DNA from: Woeseia sp034521225
Lineage (GTDB): Bacteria > Pseudomonadota > Gammaproteobacteria > Steroidobacterales > Woeseiaceae
Reading direction: 5' to 3'
Assembly: GCA_034521225.1 (NCBI GenBank)
Contig: JAXHMR010000033.1
Location: 1 to 64,000, forward strand
DNA length: 64,000 nucleotides
Shown here in pieces: positions 9,430 through 20,551 of the stretch. A program made the position numbers and the translations under genes. Below the pieces are notes generated by a model. That model ran no database searches and had not been told where the DNA came from. It was given only the letters and a program-made list of their open reading frames with translations. Positions within the stretch are counted from its first letter, which is position 1; each line of letters starts with the position of its first letter.

Positions 9430-10571
9430 ATGGCGTGGAATGATCCTGGAAACGGCAAGGACCCCTGGCAGCAGCCGGACGGTCAGCAGCAAACCACCGA
9501 TCTCGACAAGATCGTACAGAACTGGCAGCGCAAGCTGAAAGGCATGCTGGGCGGCCGGGGCGGCGGCTCGGGTGGCGGGCGCGGAGGCTCCTCGGCGGCC
9601 GGGCCGGCGATAATCGGACTGCTGCTGCTCGTTGCATGGGCGGCGTCCGGCCTGTATCGCGTGGACGAGGCGCAACGCGGCGTCGTACAGCGCTTTGGCG
9701 CCTACACGCAGACGGTGATGCCGGGCCTGCACTGGCACTGGCCGTACCCGATAGAAACAGTAGACGTCGTCAACACCATTGCGGTTGCGAACTACTCATT
9801 TCGCACCGAGATTCTGACGGCCGACGAACAGTACGTATTTCTGCAAATGGTCGTGCAGTATCGCCGTGCCGATCCGGTTCAATACAGTTTCGAGGTCGTT
9901 GAGCCGGAAGCGACGCTGCAGGACGTCACCGAGAGTGCGCTGCGCGAAGTGGTCGGGACCAGTACGCTTGAGGTGCTGGTGACCGAGCGCCGCGACGAGA
10001 TTGCGCCGCGCACCCAGGAAATACTGCAGAACACGCTCGACGGTTACAAAGCCGGCATCGACGTGACATCGATCAGTCTCGAGAAGCTGGACTACCCGCA
10101 GGCCGTGCAGGGGGCGGTCGACGATACGCAGAAAGCGCGCAACGACAGCGCCCGCTATATACTCGAAGCCGAGACATATGCAGGCGACATTGTCCCGCGC
10201 GCGCGCGGCCAGGCGGCACGCGTTTTGGAGGATGCCGAAGCATACCGGGACCGCGTCATCGCGGACGCCGAGGGTGAAGCGTCACGTTTCGTGGCATTGC
10301 TGACGGAATATCAGGAGGCGCCACGGTGACTCGCGAACGGCTGCATCTCGAGGCGATTGAAGAGGTCTATGGTAATTCCAGCAAGGTCATCCTGGATGCC
10401 GAAGGCAGCGGCAACCTGCTGTACCTGCCAATTGACAAGCTTACCGGTGGGCAGGACCGCAGCGCCGACTCCCGGCAACAGGCAACGCGCTCGCCCGAAG
10501 ACCAGCAGTCGGCATCAGGTTCGGGGGATGATGATGAGTTGGCGCGCCGCGAGAGGAGGACCCGGCAATGA
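9430..10571 (+). CDS. hflK: FtsH modulator HflK (one frameshift)
   Basis: Inner-membrane SPFH protein that forms the HflKC cage around the FtsH protease. Start ATG 9430 gives a Gly- and Gln-rich cytoplasmic N-terminus, one membrane segment (AIIGLLLLVAWAASGLY, residues about 59-75) and the SPFH domain (DEAQRGVVQRFGAYTQTVMP). A one-base change near 10,330 ends the first ORF at QEAPR. The next frame continues VTRERLHLEAIEEVY and NLLYLPIDKL to 10,571, which are normal HflK C-terminal motifs. The expected CGG-GTG reads as CGGTG, consistent with loss of one G from a run. The stop overlaps the hflC start (ATGA). Confidence 0.93.
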
Positions 10572-11448
10572 CCGATATTCGCTTTGCATTGGTCGTAATT
10601 GCGGGCCTGCTGCTGGTTGTACTGGGATTGTCGGCATTCACCGTCAATGAGCGTGAACTCGCGATCAAGTTGCAGGTGGGCGAGGTAGTCGAGGCAAACT
10701 ATGAGCCGGGGCTAGCGTTCAAGATTCCCATCTATCAGACTGTCCGCAAGTTCCCGAAGCGTATCCTGACGATACAGGACCAGCCCGAGCGTATCTTTAC
10801 CGCCGAGCGTCTCGCGCTGCAGGTCGACTTTTTCGTCAAGTGGCGCATTATTGATGCGGTGCAGTTTTACACGTCCACCGGCGGCTCGATGATGGTGGCC
10901 AATGATCGGCTATCGGAAATCATCAAGAACGCGATCGTTACCGAATTTGGCAAGCGCTCGGTATCAGAGGCAATTTCCGTCGAGCGTGCAGAGTTGATGC
11001 GCGACATGCTGGCCACGGCCAAAGTTACCGCGCAAGGCCTCGGCGTCGAGCTGATTGATGTGCGTGTCAAGCAGGTCGAGTTTCCCGACGATGTGCGCAA
11101 TTCCGTCTATGAGCAGATGCGGGAAGAGCGCAAGCGCGTCGCGGCGGAACGCCGCGCCGAGGGCCGCGAGATTGCCGAGCAGCGCAGGGCGGCGGCGGAT
11201 CGTGCAGCGCACACGTGATCCTGGCCGAAGCCTACAGGGACAGCCAGAAAGTTCGCGGCGAAGGCGATGCGGTTGCGGCACAAACCTACGCGAGCGCCTA
11301 TGAACTGGATGAGGAATTCTATTCGTTCTATCGGAGCATCAATGCTTACCGCAAGTCGATAGGCCAGTCCGGGGACATCCTGGTGCTCGAGCCCGACAGC
11401 GACTTTTTCCGCTACCTTAATAATTCGGACGGCGATGCGAATAACTGA
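10568..11448 (+). CDS. hflC: FtsH modulator HflC (one frameshift)
   Basis: Partner of HflK in the FtsH-HflKC complex. Start ATG 10,568 overlaps the hflK stop. It has a membrane anchor at residues 7-25 (ALVVIAGLLLVVLGLSA), then the SPFH domain (VNERELAIKLQVGEVV, QVDFFVKWRI, RMREERKRVAAE-like helix). The frame breaks near 11,200. The next frame continues ILAEAYRDSQKVRGEGDAVA and EEFYSFYRSINAYR to the stop at 11,448, exactly the normal HflC C-terminus. Confidence 0.93.
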
Positions 11449-11591
11449 TGTGGTGCCGCAACCAGTGTTCGTAGCGGTTATTCCATTAACTCCATTTAAG
11501 TAGCTCGTACCGGACCGCGAAGCATGCATCACGGCGGGTGCACTCGTGCGGCTTGATGGCGCGCTGGTACGACAGGTATGGCATTTCAATT

Positions 11592-11780
11592 ATGTGGCAG
11601 GATATCCTTACGGCTGTAGCGCTGTACCTCGTTATCGAAGGGATGATTCCCTTTATCAGTCCCGAAAATTTCCGCAGGACCGTCGCCCGGATTGCAACGC
11701 TTGGTGACGACAATCTGCGCCTGGCCGGCCTGGTCGCCATGGCGTCCGGCCTGATACTGCTTTACATCGTCAGATCCTGA
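11592..11780 (+). CDS. yjeT: DUF2065 family small membrane protein (YjeT)
   Basis: A 62-residue protein with two predicted membrane helices: ILTAVALYLVIEGMIPF and LAGLVAMASGLILLYIV, separated by a short charged loop (SPENFRRTVARIATL). It matches the DUF2065/YjeT family by sequence and by its place between hflC and purA. ATG 11,592 is chosen over the upstream in-frame start because MWQDIL fits the family N-terminus. The function of the family is not established. The 143 bp before it show no other gene. Confidence 0.9.
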   Translation: MWQDILTAVALYLVIEGMIPFISPENFRRTVARIATLGDDNLRLAGLVAMASGLILLYIVRS

Positions 11781-11818
11781 TTTCCCGTTCCTGCGATTTG
11801 TCGGGGAACGGGAGATGA

Positions 11819-13130
11819 ATGCAGAGCAAGGATTCAGTGGGCAAGAATGTTGTAGTCATCGGCACGCAGTGGGGCGATGAGGGCAAGGGCGAGGTCGTCG
11901 ATCTGCTGACCGACCGTGCCGCCGCGGTGGTTCGGTTTCAGGGCGGGCACAATGCCGGTCACACGCTGGTCATTGGCGGCAAGAAAACCGTATTGCACCT
12001 GATCCCGTCCGGAATCCTGCGCGACGGCGTGAGCTGCCTGATAGGCAATGGTGTCGTGCTGTCGCTGGAAGCCCTGATCACGGAGGCCAACGAGCTGGTT
12101 GCCAACGGCGTACCGGTATTCGAGCGCCTGAAAGTCAGTCCGTCGTGTCCACTTATTCTTCCGTCACACGTTGCACTCGATGTCGCACGCGAGAAGGCGC
12201 GAGGCTCTGCCGCAATCGGTACGACCGGTCGCGGCATTGGTCCCGCCTATGAAGACAAGATTTCACGGCGCGGACTCCGGTTGTCGGATCTGTTCATGCG
12301 CGAAAAGTTTGCGGCCAGGCTTGGCGAAGTGCTCGACTACCACAACTTTCTGCTGAAGCATTATTTCAAGTGCGAAACGATCGACTTTGCGCGTACGCTC
12401 GATGATGCACTGCGTGCCGCCGAGCTCGTCGCGCCGATCACTGCCGACATCACGCAAATCCTCCATGACCTCGCGCGCAACAACGAAAGCATATTGTTCG
12501 AGGGTGCACAGGGTACATTTCTCGATATCGACCACGGTACATATCCCTTCGTCACATCATCCAATACCGTCGCCGGTGCCGCTAGCACCGGCACCGGCAT
12601 CGGCCCGCGCGATCTCGATTACATACTCGGCATCGTCAAGGCATACACTACCCGCATCAGGGAGCCACCCGTTCCCGACCGAACTGTTCGATACGTCCGG
12701 CGAGCACCTCGCCACGGTCGGTGCTGAATTCGGCGCGACGACCGGCCGGCCGCGCCGTTGCGGCTGGTTCGATGCCGTTGCACTGCGACGCTCGATTATC
12801 AACAGCAGTGTTTCCGGCCTGTGCATGACGAAACTGGATGTGCTGGACGGGCTGGAAACCATCCGTATCTGCGTCGGATACGAGATCGACGGCCAACCGG
12901 TCGCGGGCTTGCCGGTGGTTGTCGACCGGTTCGCCGAGTGCCAGCCGGTGTACGAAGACATGCCGGGCTGGACGGAATCAACGGTGGGTGTTACGGACTA
13001 CGGTGATTTGCCGAAGAACGCGCGAAACTACATCGAGCGCATCGAAACCCTGGCCGGCGTGCCACTCGATATCATCTCAACCGGACCGGACCGCGAACAG
13101 ACTATCATCAAGCAGCATCCGTTCGAGTAG
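11819..13130 (+). CDS. purA: Adenylosuccinate synthetase PurA (one frameshift)
   Basis: Makes adenylosuccinate from IMP, aspartate and GTP, the first committed step to AMP. ATG 11,819 follows a GGGAG and gives VVVIGTQWGDEGKGEVVDLL, the GTP-binding and catalytic loop. Further motifs are GGHNAGHTLV, GTTGRGIGPAYEDK, FEGAQGTFLDIDHGTYPFVT and SSNTVAGAASTGTGIGP. The frame shifts near 12,657. The downstream frame continues PFPTELFDTSGEHLATVG, GRPRRCGWFDAVALR and STGPDREQTI to the stop at 13,130. Combined length is about 436 residues, normal for the family. Confidence 0.95.
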
Positions 13131-15904
13131 GGCGGGGCAGCCCGCCTGTCTCACCGATCGGTGAGATATCCGGGCCAGCATCGCGAGCAGCAGCAGCGCA
13201 GCCGGCGCTGCCACCGCCTCCCCCACCACTACCGCCATTGTCCGGCGCGGCAGCCGTCACAGTGACACTGGTTTCCGCGGTATCACTGAGACCGCCGGGA
13301 TCCGTAACCCGCAGCTGGAACTGCAACGTCGTGCTGGACGATACGCCGGGGGCGTTAAACGATGTGACGGCAGCGCCCGGTGCGGACAGCTGGACGGCAG
13401 GGCCGCTAAGCTGATTCCACTCGATGAATAAGTGTATCGCCGTCCGGGTCGCTCGACTGGCTGCCGTCCAGCGTCACACTCGTGTTCGCGGAGACGGACT
13501 GGCTTGCGCTAACACCGCGACCGGTGCTGCATTGGCGGCGGCGTTGGCAGCAATAGTCACGGTCGCAGTGGTATTACCGGTAAATGTTGCGCCGGATGGA
13601 TTGCTGAACATTACGGTAAATGATTCAGCGCTTTCGGCGAGACCGTCATTCTCGATGTCAAATTCAAGTGTTTTCGGCTGGCCATCGCCGTCCGCCCAGG
13701 TCAATGAACCCGCATCGGGTCCCGCGAAATCGGCGCCCGGCTCCGCATCACCGCCGCTGATGGCGTAATCGACACTCACCGGGCCCGCCGCGGTACCGTC
13801 GCGCCGGACTACGAGCACCGCTTCCCAAAGCCCTGCTCGCTGACTTCGATGGTGTCGGCGAACAGGCCCATCACCGCCGCGGCGCCCGGATCACTGATAT
13901 GGATTGTTGCTGTCCCGGCATCGCCGAGTGTCGCTCCGCCGGCGGGATTCACAAGGCGTGCGATCAGCAACTCGCGTCCTTCGGCAACACCATCGCCGGT
14001 TGCCGTTAGCAAGAGCTGCTTGTCACTGCTGTCGCCGGCACTCCAGTTCAGCGTTGTACCCGAAATGTCGTAATCGCCCGGATCGGCTGTTGCGTGCAGA
14101 AACTCGATGTCGACGCTGACGTCGCCCGTGTTGCCTCCCGCGCGCTGCACCGTCAATGACGCTGGCTGTCCTTCGACGGCGGCGTACGACCCGGCGCTGA
14201 ATTGCAGTTGCCCCTCGCTGGCGTCGCGTGTGTTGTCACGCAACAGGTACAGGCCGCTGTCCATGTCGCTGACTGCGATGACACCATCTCGCAGGTACGG
14301 ATAGGCGCCCCATGCGCCGAGGAATCCTTCTTCATCCGAGTACGGCCACGTGTCCAGAAACCCGGAAATGACGGGGACAGTCGGATCGGAAATGTCGAGT
14401 ACCGTAAGGCCGCGGCTGTAGTTCGACATGTAATAACGATTACCCCGCACGAAACCGTTGTGGTCGATCGCGGTTGTAGGCCCGGTCCAGGTTCTAACAA
14501 GTACCGGATTGCGCAAATCTGTCATCGAGAACACGCGCAGTGTCGTGTTGATGCCAGAGCGCTGTTCGTCCAGCTCATCCTGTACGAAGAAATACTGCTG
14601 TCCTTGGTCCACCAGCCCGAATGGACGTAACCGCGTTGCGCGTATTCCTGGCGCCCGGGATTCAGCCGCACCGGGTCACTGAAGTCCGACACGTCCCAGA
14701 CTTCGATATTCTCCTCGTTGTAATCAATCAGCACATTGCATGTAGTTGTCGCATTGACGCACTGCGTATCCTTGCGCGCATCGTCGATCAGGAGAGATGC
14801 TACGTCGTGGGAGTAACTCGAATCGCTACCAAACGTATTCGGAATGTCATTGGGCACGAGCGACGGTGCTTCGGGGTCGGCCAGGGAATAGGCGCGAATC
14901 TGCCCGGCGTTGCGGTTTGAACCTGCAAGAACCAGGTGAGGGTCACCGCCGCGAGGGATGCCGGTGTAAAAATCCGCGTTCGTGATGTAGACGTTATGTG
15001 CCGTTGAAAAATCGCTCTGGTACGACACGCGCCGGATCGAATGCGGAAGACCGGAGAGATCGATAATCAGCAGGCCGTCAGGCGCACCGTCCGTCGTCAC
15101 GTAGGCATATGCACGCCACCGGTCCTCGGTTGCATCGTGGAACTGCATGACTTTCATGTCGCGCCATACAGAGTTCTGCCCGTGAAGAAACCCGACTTCG
15201 CGGGGGGTTTCAGGATCCGTGATATCGAGAACCGCTGTGCCGGTATTGAAGCCCGCGACTACATACTGGCGGTCGGTATTCAAGTCTGTGTAGCCCCAGA
15301 TGTCATTGCCGACGGAAGGCCGCGTACGAAGGTCGTTGAACGCGACATGTGCCAGCAGGTCGACGCTGTCGCATGGCAGGATGCCGGCAAGTCCTCCGCT
15401 GCAGGGTCCCGCGGCAGCCCCCGACTTGAGCTGCCGGTGCGCCTGCAGCAGTTTGTCTGTCTGCGCCGCACGCTCCCGCGCGGAGCCCTTTTGATCGGCA
15501 ATGATGTGGAATCCGCGCTGGTTCAGCACCGCGCGGTATTGTGGCGGCACGCCTGCGAGCGTCGTCAGTTCCCCGGACGGCGATTCGAAGCCGTCGCTCC
15601 GGTCGTGGCCGCCAAGGACCGGCACGACACCGGCGACGATATGAAACAGGGTCTCCGTGGAGTCGATATCATAGTAGCCCCCGGCAACGCGGATCTCGGT
15701 GCCCTTGCCCGCACGGCGCAAGGCGAAGCCAATATTCCTGCACGGTGCCTCCGGGGTATTGCACGCGCCGTTATCATCGCCGTCCGCGGCGACATACAGC
15801 ACCGGATCATCGCCGTGCGCGCGGGCAGGGCTGCCGGCAAGACTCGCCAGGACAAGAAACAGAAGGAGTACGTATGCGCGCATGACGATAAACCGGCCCA
15901 TCAA
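13108..15904 (-). CDS. Secreted choice-of-anchor B protein with Calx-beta and PKD-like domains (frameshifted)
   Basis: Large exported protein of unknown biochemical role. The N-terminus is a signal peptide (MRAYVLLLFLVLASLAG, cleaved near ARA-HGDD; ATG 15,883 is an alternative start). A short segment like DUF1565 (YVAADGDDNGACNTPEAPC) comes first. The choice-of-anchor B region follows, with FNTGTAVLDITDPETPREVG, STAHNVYITNADFYTG and later SRGLTVLDISDPTVPVISG. Two Calx-beta-like repeats (about 14,200-13,850 and 13,810-13,550) and a PKD-like stretch (LDGSQSSDPDGDTL, FQLRVTDPGGLSDTAE) complete it. A Gly-rich linker near 13,200 is followed, in the +1 frame, by ALLLLAMLARISHR, which resembles a GlyGly-CTERM sorting tail. 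At least four frame changes (near 14,570, 13,815, 13,480, 13,420) split it. The 3' boundary is uncertain. Confidence 0.75.
13131..13166. terminator. Twin inverted repeats after purA (possible bidirectional terminator)
   Basis: GGCGGG-GCAG-CCCGCC (13,131-13,146) begins directly after the purA stop codon. An 18-bp perfect palindrome, TCTCACCGATCGGTGAGA, follows at 13,149-13,166. They lie where purA converges with the minus-strand secreted-protein gene. No T-run follows, so intrinsic termination is uncertain. The second palindrome overlaps the presumed 3' end of the opposing gene. Confidence 0.5.
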
Positions 15905-16021
15905 AGCGGTGTAGCTTGCCGGTATTCTACACGCAACAAACGAACACCGGATTGTCGTTACATAGTCTGATGCGGCACAATGCGTGCTTTAAAAACAACA
16001 TCGGGCGCCAGGAGTCTGCGT

Positions 16022-16202
16022 GGATTATTCATGAACGGTTTGGTTTTGGCGGTAAGCGGAGGCGCACCCCGGGGAGGGCTTTTCAGGGACGCTGTGAATA
16101 CGTCCCTGTACGCTCTGTGCCGGACGTCCCAGTCCGGCCGGCTGAAAAGCCCTCCCCGGGGCACACCTCCGCCCCGATCCCCGTGGCGTTCATGAATAAT
16201 CC
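16022..16202. repeat. Inverted-terminal-repeat element, copy 2 (181 bp)
   Basis: The ends GGATTATTCATGAACG (16,022-16,037) and its exact complement (16,187-16,202) flank a long inverted repeat. GGAGGCGCACCCCGGGGAGG plus GCTTTTCAG on the left pairs with CTGAAAAGCCCTCCCCGGGG plus CACACCTCC on the right, with a few mismatches. Between the arms lie two hairpins, GGGACG...CGTCCC and GCCGGAC...GTCCGGC. It occupies the 321-bp gap between two divergent genes and ends 23 bp before the start codon of the patatin-like gene. The rest of that gap (15,905-16,021) shows nothing clear. Confidence 0.9.
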
Positions 16203-16225
16203 GGTGAGCCACGGGGACGCAGAGT

Positions 16226-17297
16226 TTGATAGGCAAGAACAAAGCGCTGCTGTTCAAGGCGGGGCCGGGCGCCTACGAGGAGGTCAGGAAGCGGGGCTTT
16301 GCCGCCGAGCGCATCGGTACGATAGCGGGCGCCTCTGGCGGCGCCAAGTGGCTGGTGCTGAGCCAGCTGGACCGGGTGCTGATCGAGCACCTTGCTGCCG
16401 ACAATACCGGGTCCGGTGCATCTGCTCGGCTCCTCGATTGGGGCATGGCGATTCGCCTGTTACGCGCAGGAACAGCCGCTCAAGGCGCTCGAACGATTCG
16501 AGCGCGCCTATCTCGAGCAGCGCTACAGTGAAAAGCCCGATGCCGCCGAAATAACCCGCAGGAGCCGTGATATTCTCGATGAAATTCTCGGGCCGGATGG
16601 AGTGAAGCAGATCCTCGCCCATGCGAGTTGCCGGTTGCATATCCTGACCGTGCGTTCGAGCATGTTGACTTCGAGCGAAAGGCCCTGGTTACTGGGCGCC
16701 GGCCTGATGAGCGCCGCCTTTGTCAATGTATTCAGCCGTAAGGCTCTGCGCGCGTTTTTTTCGAGAGCGCTGTTCTATGATTCGCGTGATCTGCCGCCTT
16801 TTTACAATGCAGCCGGATTTCCGTTGCACCGCATCGAGTTGACGCACCTGAACCTGCGCGAGGCCATCGTGGCTTCAGGCGCCATTCCGCTCGTGTTGCA
16901 CGGCGTGCGGGATATCAATGGCGCGCCCGCCGGTGTCTATCGTGACGGTGGCGTGATTGACTATCACCTGGACCTGCCTCTGGGCGAGCCGGATCGGCTG
17001 GCGCTGTTCCCGCATTTCTTCGAGCAACTGACACCGGGCTGGTTTGACAAGCGTTTGCCCTACCGCAAGCACGGTGCGCCCGCAACGGATCGCACGATAC
17101 TTGTCTGCCCGTCACCCGAATTCATCGCCCGCCTGCCGGACGGCAAGATCCCGGACCGGCGCGATTTCTATAACTACCCGCCGGAGCAACGCGTGGCGAA
17201 CTGGAAAAAGACCGTGGCCATGTGCCGCGAGCTGGCTGACGATCTGCTCAACGTGATCGAGCACGAGCAGCTGGCCGCGCGTCTCGAACCGCTGTGA
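16226..17297 (+). CDS. Patatin-like phospholipase family protein (one frameshift)
   Basis: Probable lipid acyl hydrolase with a Ser-Asp dyad. TTG 16,226 begins LIGKNKALLFKAGPGAYEEV. The nucleophile motif is GTIAGASGGAKWLVL (GASGG), and the dyad Asp is in VYRDGGVIDYHLDLP. The frame changes near 16,400. The second frame runs from GPVHLLGSSIGAWRFACYAQ to 17,297, giving about 356 residues in all. No signal peptide is seen. The start codon is rare and has no strong ribosome site, and the repeat element ends just before it, so the true start is not certain. Substrate unknown. Confidence 0.75.
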
Positions 17298-17358
17298 TAG
17301 TCTCCGGCAACAGGCACCGGAGGCAGCGTGCAATGGCACAGGCAGGAAGTTTGCTGCG

Positions 17359-19082
17359 ATGAATAATAAAATCTCTCCGGCACGATGCAACCGGTATAAC
17401 CCGGAGCTGACATGGACAGCCGTCGTCGTCGGCTGGTTTCTCGGTATCATCATTGCCGTGTCGATAGGTTATGCGGCACTGATCCTCGGGTTTTCCATTG
17501 AGGGTTCTGAGCTTGCCGCCATTCTGGGCTTTGGCATATTGCGCGGCCTGTTACGGCGCAAGTCCATTATCGAAAACAACATTGTGCAGACCATCGCGAG
17601 CGGTGTGAACGGCGCGTCATCCGGCATGATGTTTTCGATTCCGGCGATATTCATCCTTGGCTACGGCGATCGATTTGATCCCGTAATCATGACGTTTGGT
17701 TGTATCGCCGGCGCGTTCCCGGCATTGCGTTCATCATTCCGCTGCGCAAGCATATGATCGACTTTGAGCGTCTTACGTTCCCGGGTGGCGTCGCTGTCGC
17801 AACGATCCTGAAATCACCGGGTGCCGGTGTGCACAAGGCGGTCATTCTGCTGGTGGCCGCTCTCGTCAGCGCCCTGTTGCAGGTTGCATCGCAGGCGACC
17901 GGTGTCGCCAACTGGGATCTTGGTTCGCTGATTGGTTTGCCGCCCTACATGAACGGCATCTGGTACCTGTCGTTGCTGACGATTGGTGTCGGTTTTATCG
18001 CGGGGCGTGGCGGTGTGGCTTTCATTATTGGCGGCTTTGTTGCCTACTGGTTCCTGTCGCCAATGCTGTCGCTGACGGACAGCTTCCCGCTCGATGCGGC
18101 AGGCCGTGCAATTGCTGAGCCGGACCAGCTGCGCGTCCTGCTGTATCGGCCGCTTGGCATCGGCATGCTGATCGGTGGTGCCGTGATGGGCGTTGCGCTG
18201 GCATTGCCTTTGATCATAAGTGCAGTGAGCGCCATGCAAAAGTCGGCCAATACGCGCACCGCCGCATCAGGTGACGAAATGCCAATTCGCCTGCTGTATG
18301 TCGCCATCGTCGGTGCCGCGATTGTTTTGTCGATCATTGCCATTACGTCGGTCGAGTCGGTCGGGATCGTGCGGGGCATCGGCATGGCTTTGCTCGGCAC
18401 CTTGTGGATCTGGATGTCGGGCATCATTCTTTCAGAGGCCATCGGCCGGACCAACTGGTCGCCATTGTCCGGCATGACGCTGATCGGCATTACGCTGCTG
18501 ATCATACTGACGCACGGCATGGAGCGGGGCGATTCGATTGTTGCGGCGATCATGGTCGGTGCGGCGACCTGTGTCGCCATGTCGCAGGCCACGGACCTCA
18601 TGCTGGATCTCAAGACCGGCTACCTCGTCGGTGCGACACCGCGGATGCAGCAATGGGGACAGTTCATCGGCGCATGGCTTGGCCCGATCGTCGTTATCGG
18701 CGTTATTTTTGTATTGCACGAGGCTTTTACGCTGGGTAGCGATCGGCTGCCGGCGCCACAGGGCCAGGCACTGGCGAGCATGATCGACGGCATCATGGGC
18801 GGGGATGTGCCGACGGAGAAGTACGCAGCCGGTGCGGTGCTTGGCGCGATCCTGTCGGCGGTGATCGGGGGGCTGGGCATTACCGTGGGTCTCGGCTTTT
18901 ACCTGCCGTTCAACATCGTGTTGACCTACTCGCTGGGCACGCTCGGCCGCGAGTTGGCCAACCGGTTCAAAGGCAGGTCGTGGAGTGACAACGTCGGAAT
19001 TCCGATTGCCGCCGGTCTTATCGTTGGTGAAGCATTGGTCGGCGTCGGCTATGCGATCAAATACGTTGTTTTCGCAACGTGA
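17359..19082 (+). CDS. OPT family oligopeptide transporter (one frameshift)
   Basis: Polytopic inner-membrane transporter, likely for peptides or metal-chelate-like substrates. ATG 17,359 starts MNNKISPARC, then PELTWTAVVVGWFLGIIIAV, the usual OPT entry helix. The frame changes near 17,720. The second frame continues GIAFIIPLRKHMI, DFERLTFPGGVAVATILKSP (a strongly conserved OPT segment) and many helices to 19,082. Combined length is about 574 residues, with more than a dozen predicted membrane segments. The small membrane gene 20 bp downstream is probably co-transcribed. Substrate cannot be told from sequence. Confidence 0.9.
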
Positions 19083-19101
19083 TGAGTGGGGCAGTTCGGC
19101 C

Positions 19102-19642
19102 ATGAAGCAACTGGGCTACATGATGCTTGCCGCCGGTTTTGTTCTGGCGGCTTTTTCAACGGCCTTGCACGTGCGGCAGACGGACTGGATGCTGTTCGTC
19201 CCGGCCGCCCTGGTCGCGGCCGCCGGCGTCCTGTTCGTCAAGCGCGCAACCCGCGGGGACGCGCGCTCGGCGTCGGTGCTGAAGACCAACCGGCTCGAGC
19301 TGACCGAATCGCTCGCCAATATCGTCCGCGTGCTGGACGAACTGGAGGCTGCCGGTAGGGAATCCTCGCTCGACCTGAAGCAACAGATCGACGACCGGCT
19401 TCGCGATGACCTGCGACGCTTTGCTGATGCACGGGAGAGCCTCGTGCATCTGTTCGTGTATCCAGACCTATGCCAGCATCATGAGCGAGTTTGCGGCCGG
19501 TGAACGTTACATAAACCGCGTCTGGTCAGCGAGCGCCGACGGCTATGACGGGGAAGCGGCGGATTACATCGCCAAAGCGGCACACCAGTTTCGGGATGCG
19601 CAGTCGATGCTGCACACAGCTGGCCAGGAGTCTGTGCGGTAG
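19102..19642 (+). CDS. Uncharacterised small membrane protein behind the OPT gene (one frameshift)
   Basis: About 180 residues from ATG 19,102. Two membrane helices, MMLAAGFVLAAFSTAL and MLFVPAALVAAAGVLFV, are followed by a long helical, charged region (LELTESLANIVRVLDELEAA, DDRLRDDLRRFADARESLV). A one-base change near 19,460 splits it. The second frame reads YASIMSEFAAGERYINRVWS and ends at 19,642. I do not recognise a family. Tight spacing behind the OPT gene suggests an accessory subunit, which is inference. Confidence 0.65.
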
Positions 19643-19726
19643 ACGGGGAATAGCGGTCTTTTCGCGGAGCCGGAGTGGCGCCGAAAGGTGTATATTCAGT
19701 GGTTCAGGAACCGGCCCGGAAACGTT

Positions 19727-20503
19727 ATGGACCGCCATGGCTTGAATAAAGAACCCGGTGCGCCGTCACTGATGCTGGCGCTTCTCGAAGGTCCGCGCAT
19801 GCTGTCAGAAGCCAGCACGCTGATCCCGGCGCGCCGTTTTCTCGAAGCGCTCGAGGCCGGTGACGGTCATACGGTACTGACGTTGCCGGGATTCATGGCA
19901 ACGGACCGCTCGACGCGTGTACTGCGGCACTACCTTTCTCACTGGGGTTACGACGCACAGCGCTGGGGTCTGGGCCGTAACTACGGTGTCCTGCACGACG
20001 GCGATATCGAGACCGCCCTTGACGACATACTGGCCGAGCACTACGAGGCGTCGGGGGCGCCAGTCAGCCTGCTCGGCTGGAGTCTCGGCGGCCTGCTGGC
20101 GCGCGAGATGGCGCGGCGCCAGCCGGCCATGGTGCGCAACGTCGTCATGCTCGGAAGTCCGCTGGGTGACCCGCGGTCGACCAATGCATGGCGTCTGTTC
20201 GAGTGGATGTCCGGACGCAAGATCGATGACGAGGAGGTTCGCCTGCGCATCGCACGATTGCGTGAGCCGCTCGATAATGTTCCGACCACCGCGATCTACA
20301 GCAAATCGGATGCGATCGTCGCGTGGCAAATCGCTCGCTTGCCGCCGGGTGATCTCGTCGAAAACATCGGTATCAATACCAGCCACCTGGGTATGGGATT
20401 CAATCCCGCCGTGTTATATGCAATTGCTGATCGGCTGCGGCAACCCGTGGCGCATTGGCAACCGTTTAACGTTTCAGGCATGCGCAGGCTTTTTTTTCAT
20501 TAA
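19727..20503 (+). CDS. Alpha/beta hydrolase
   Basis: A 258-residue serine hydrolase with an intact frame. The nucleophile elbow is LLGWSLGGLLAREMA, with Ser at residue 119. A plausible acid is in YSKSDAIVAW and the His is in NTSHLGMGFNP. There is no signal peptide. LTLPGFMATDRSTRVLRHYL near the N-terminus resembles lipase-like hydrolases of the esterase/PHA-depolymerase type. It ends 48 bp before the WS/DGAT gene, so a role in storage-lipid or acyl-ester turnover is reasonable but unproven. ATG 19,727 is chosen; an upstream alternative at 19,688 lacks support. Confidence 0.85.
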   Translation: MDRHGLNKEPGAPSLMLALLEGPRMLSEASTLIPARRFLEALEAGDGHTVLTLPGFMATDRSTRVLRHYLSHWGYDAQRWGLGRNYGVLHDGDIETALDDILAEHYEASGAPVSLLGWSLGGLLAREMARRQPAMVRNVVMLGSPLGDPRSTNAWRLFEWMSGRKIDDEEVRLRIARLREPLDNVPTTAIYSKSDAIVAWQIARLPPGDLVENIGINTSHLGMGFNPAVLYAIADRLRQPVAHWQPFNVSGMRRLFFH

Positions 20504-20551
20504 TAAAGCAGGGTGAGCGGCCTGCTGCCCGCCCGAACTGGAACGATCTCC

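Noticed and set aside
15041..15970. 309-residue open frame on the plus strand inside the choice-of-anchor B gene
   Set aside because: The minus-strand product has a signal peptide and conserved domains; the plus-strand product has none.
16022..16257. Short open frames inside the repeat elements
   Set aside because: They arise from the inverted repeat itself (the ends read FMN/FMNN in both directions because TTCATGAA is a palindrome) and are not conserved in frame between copies.
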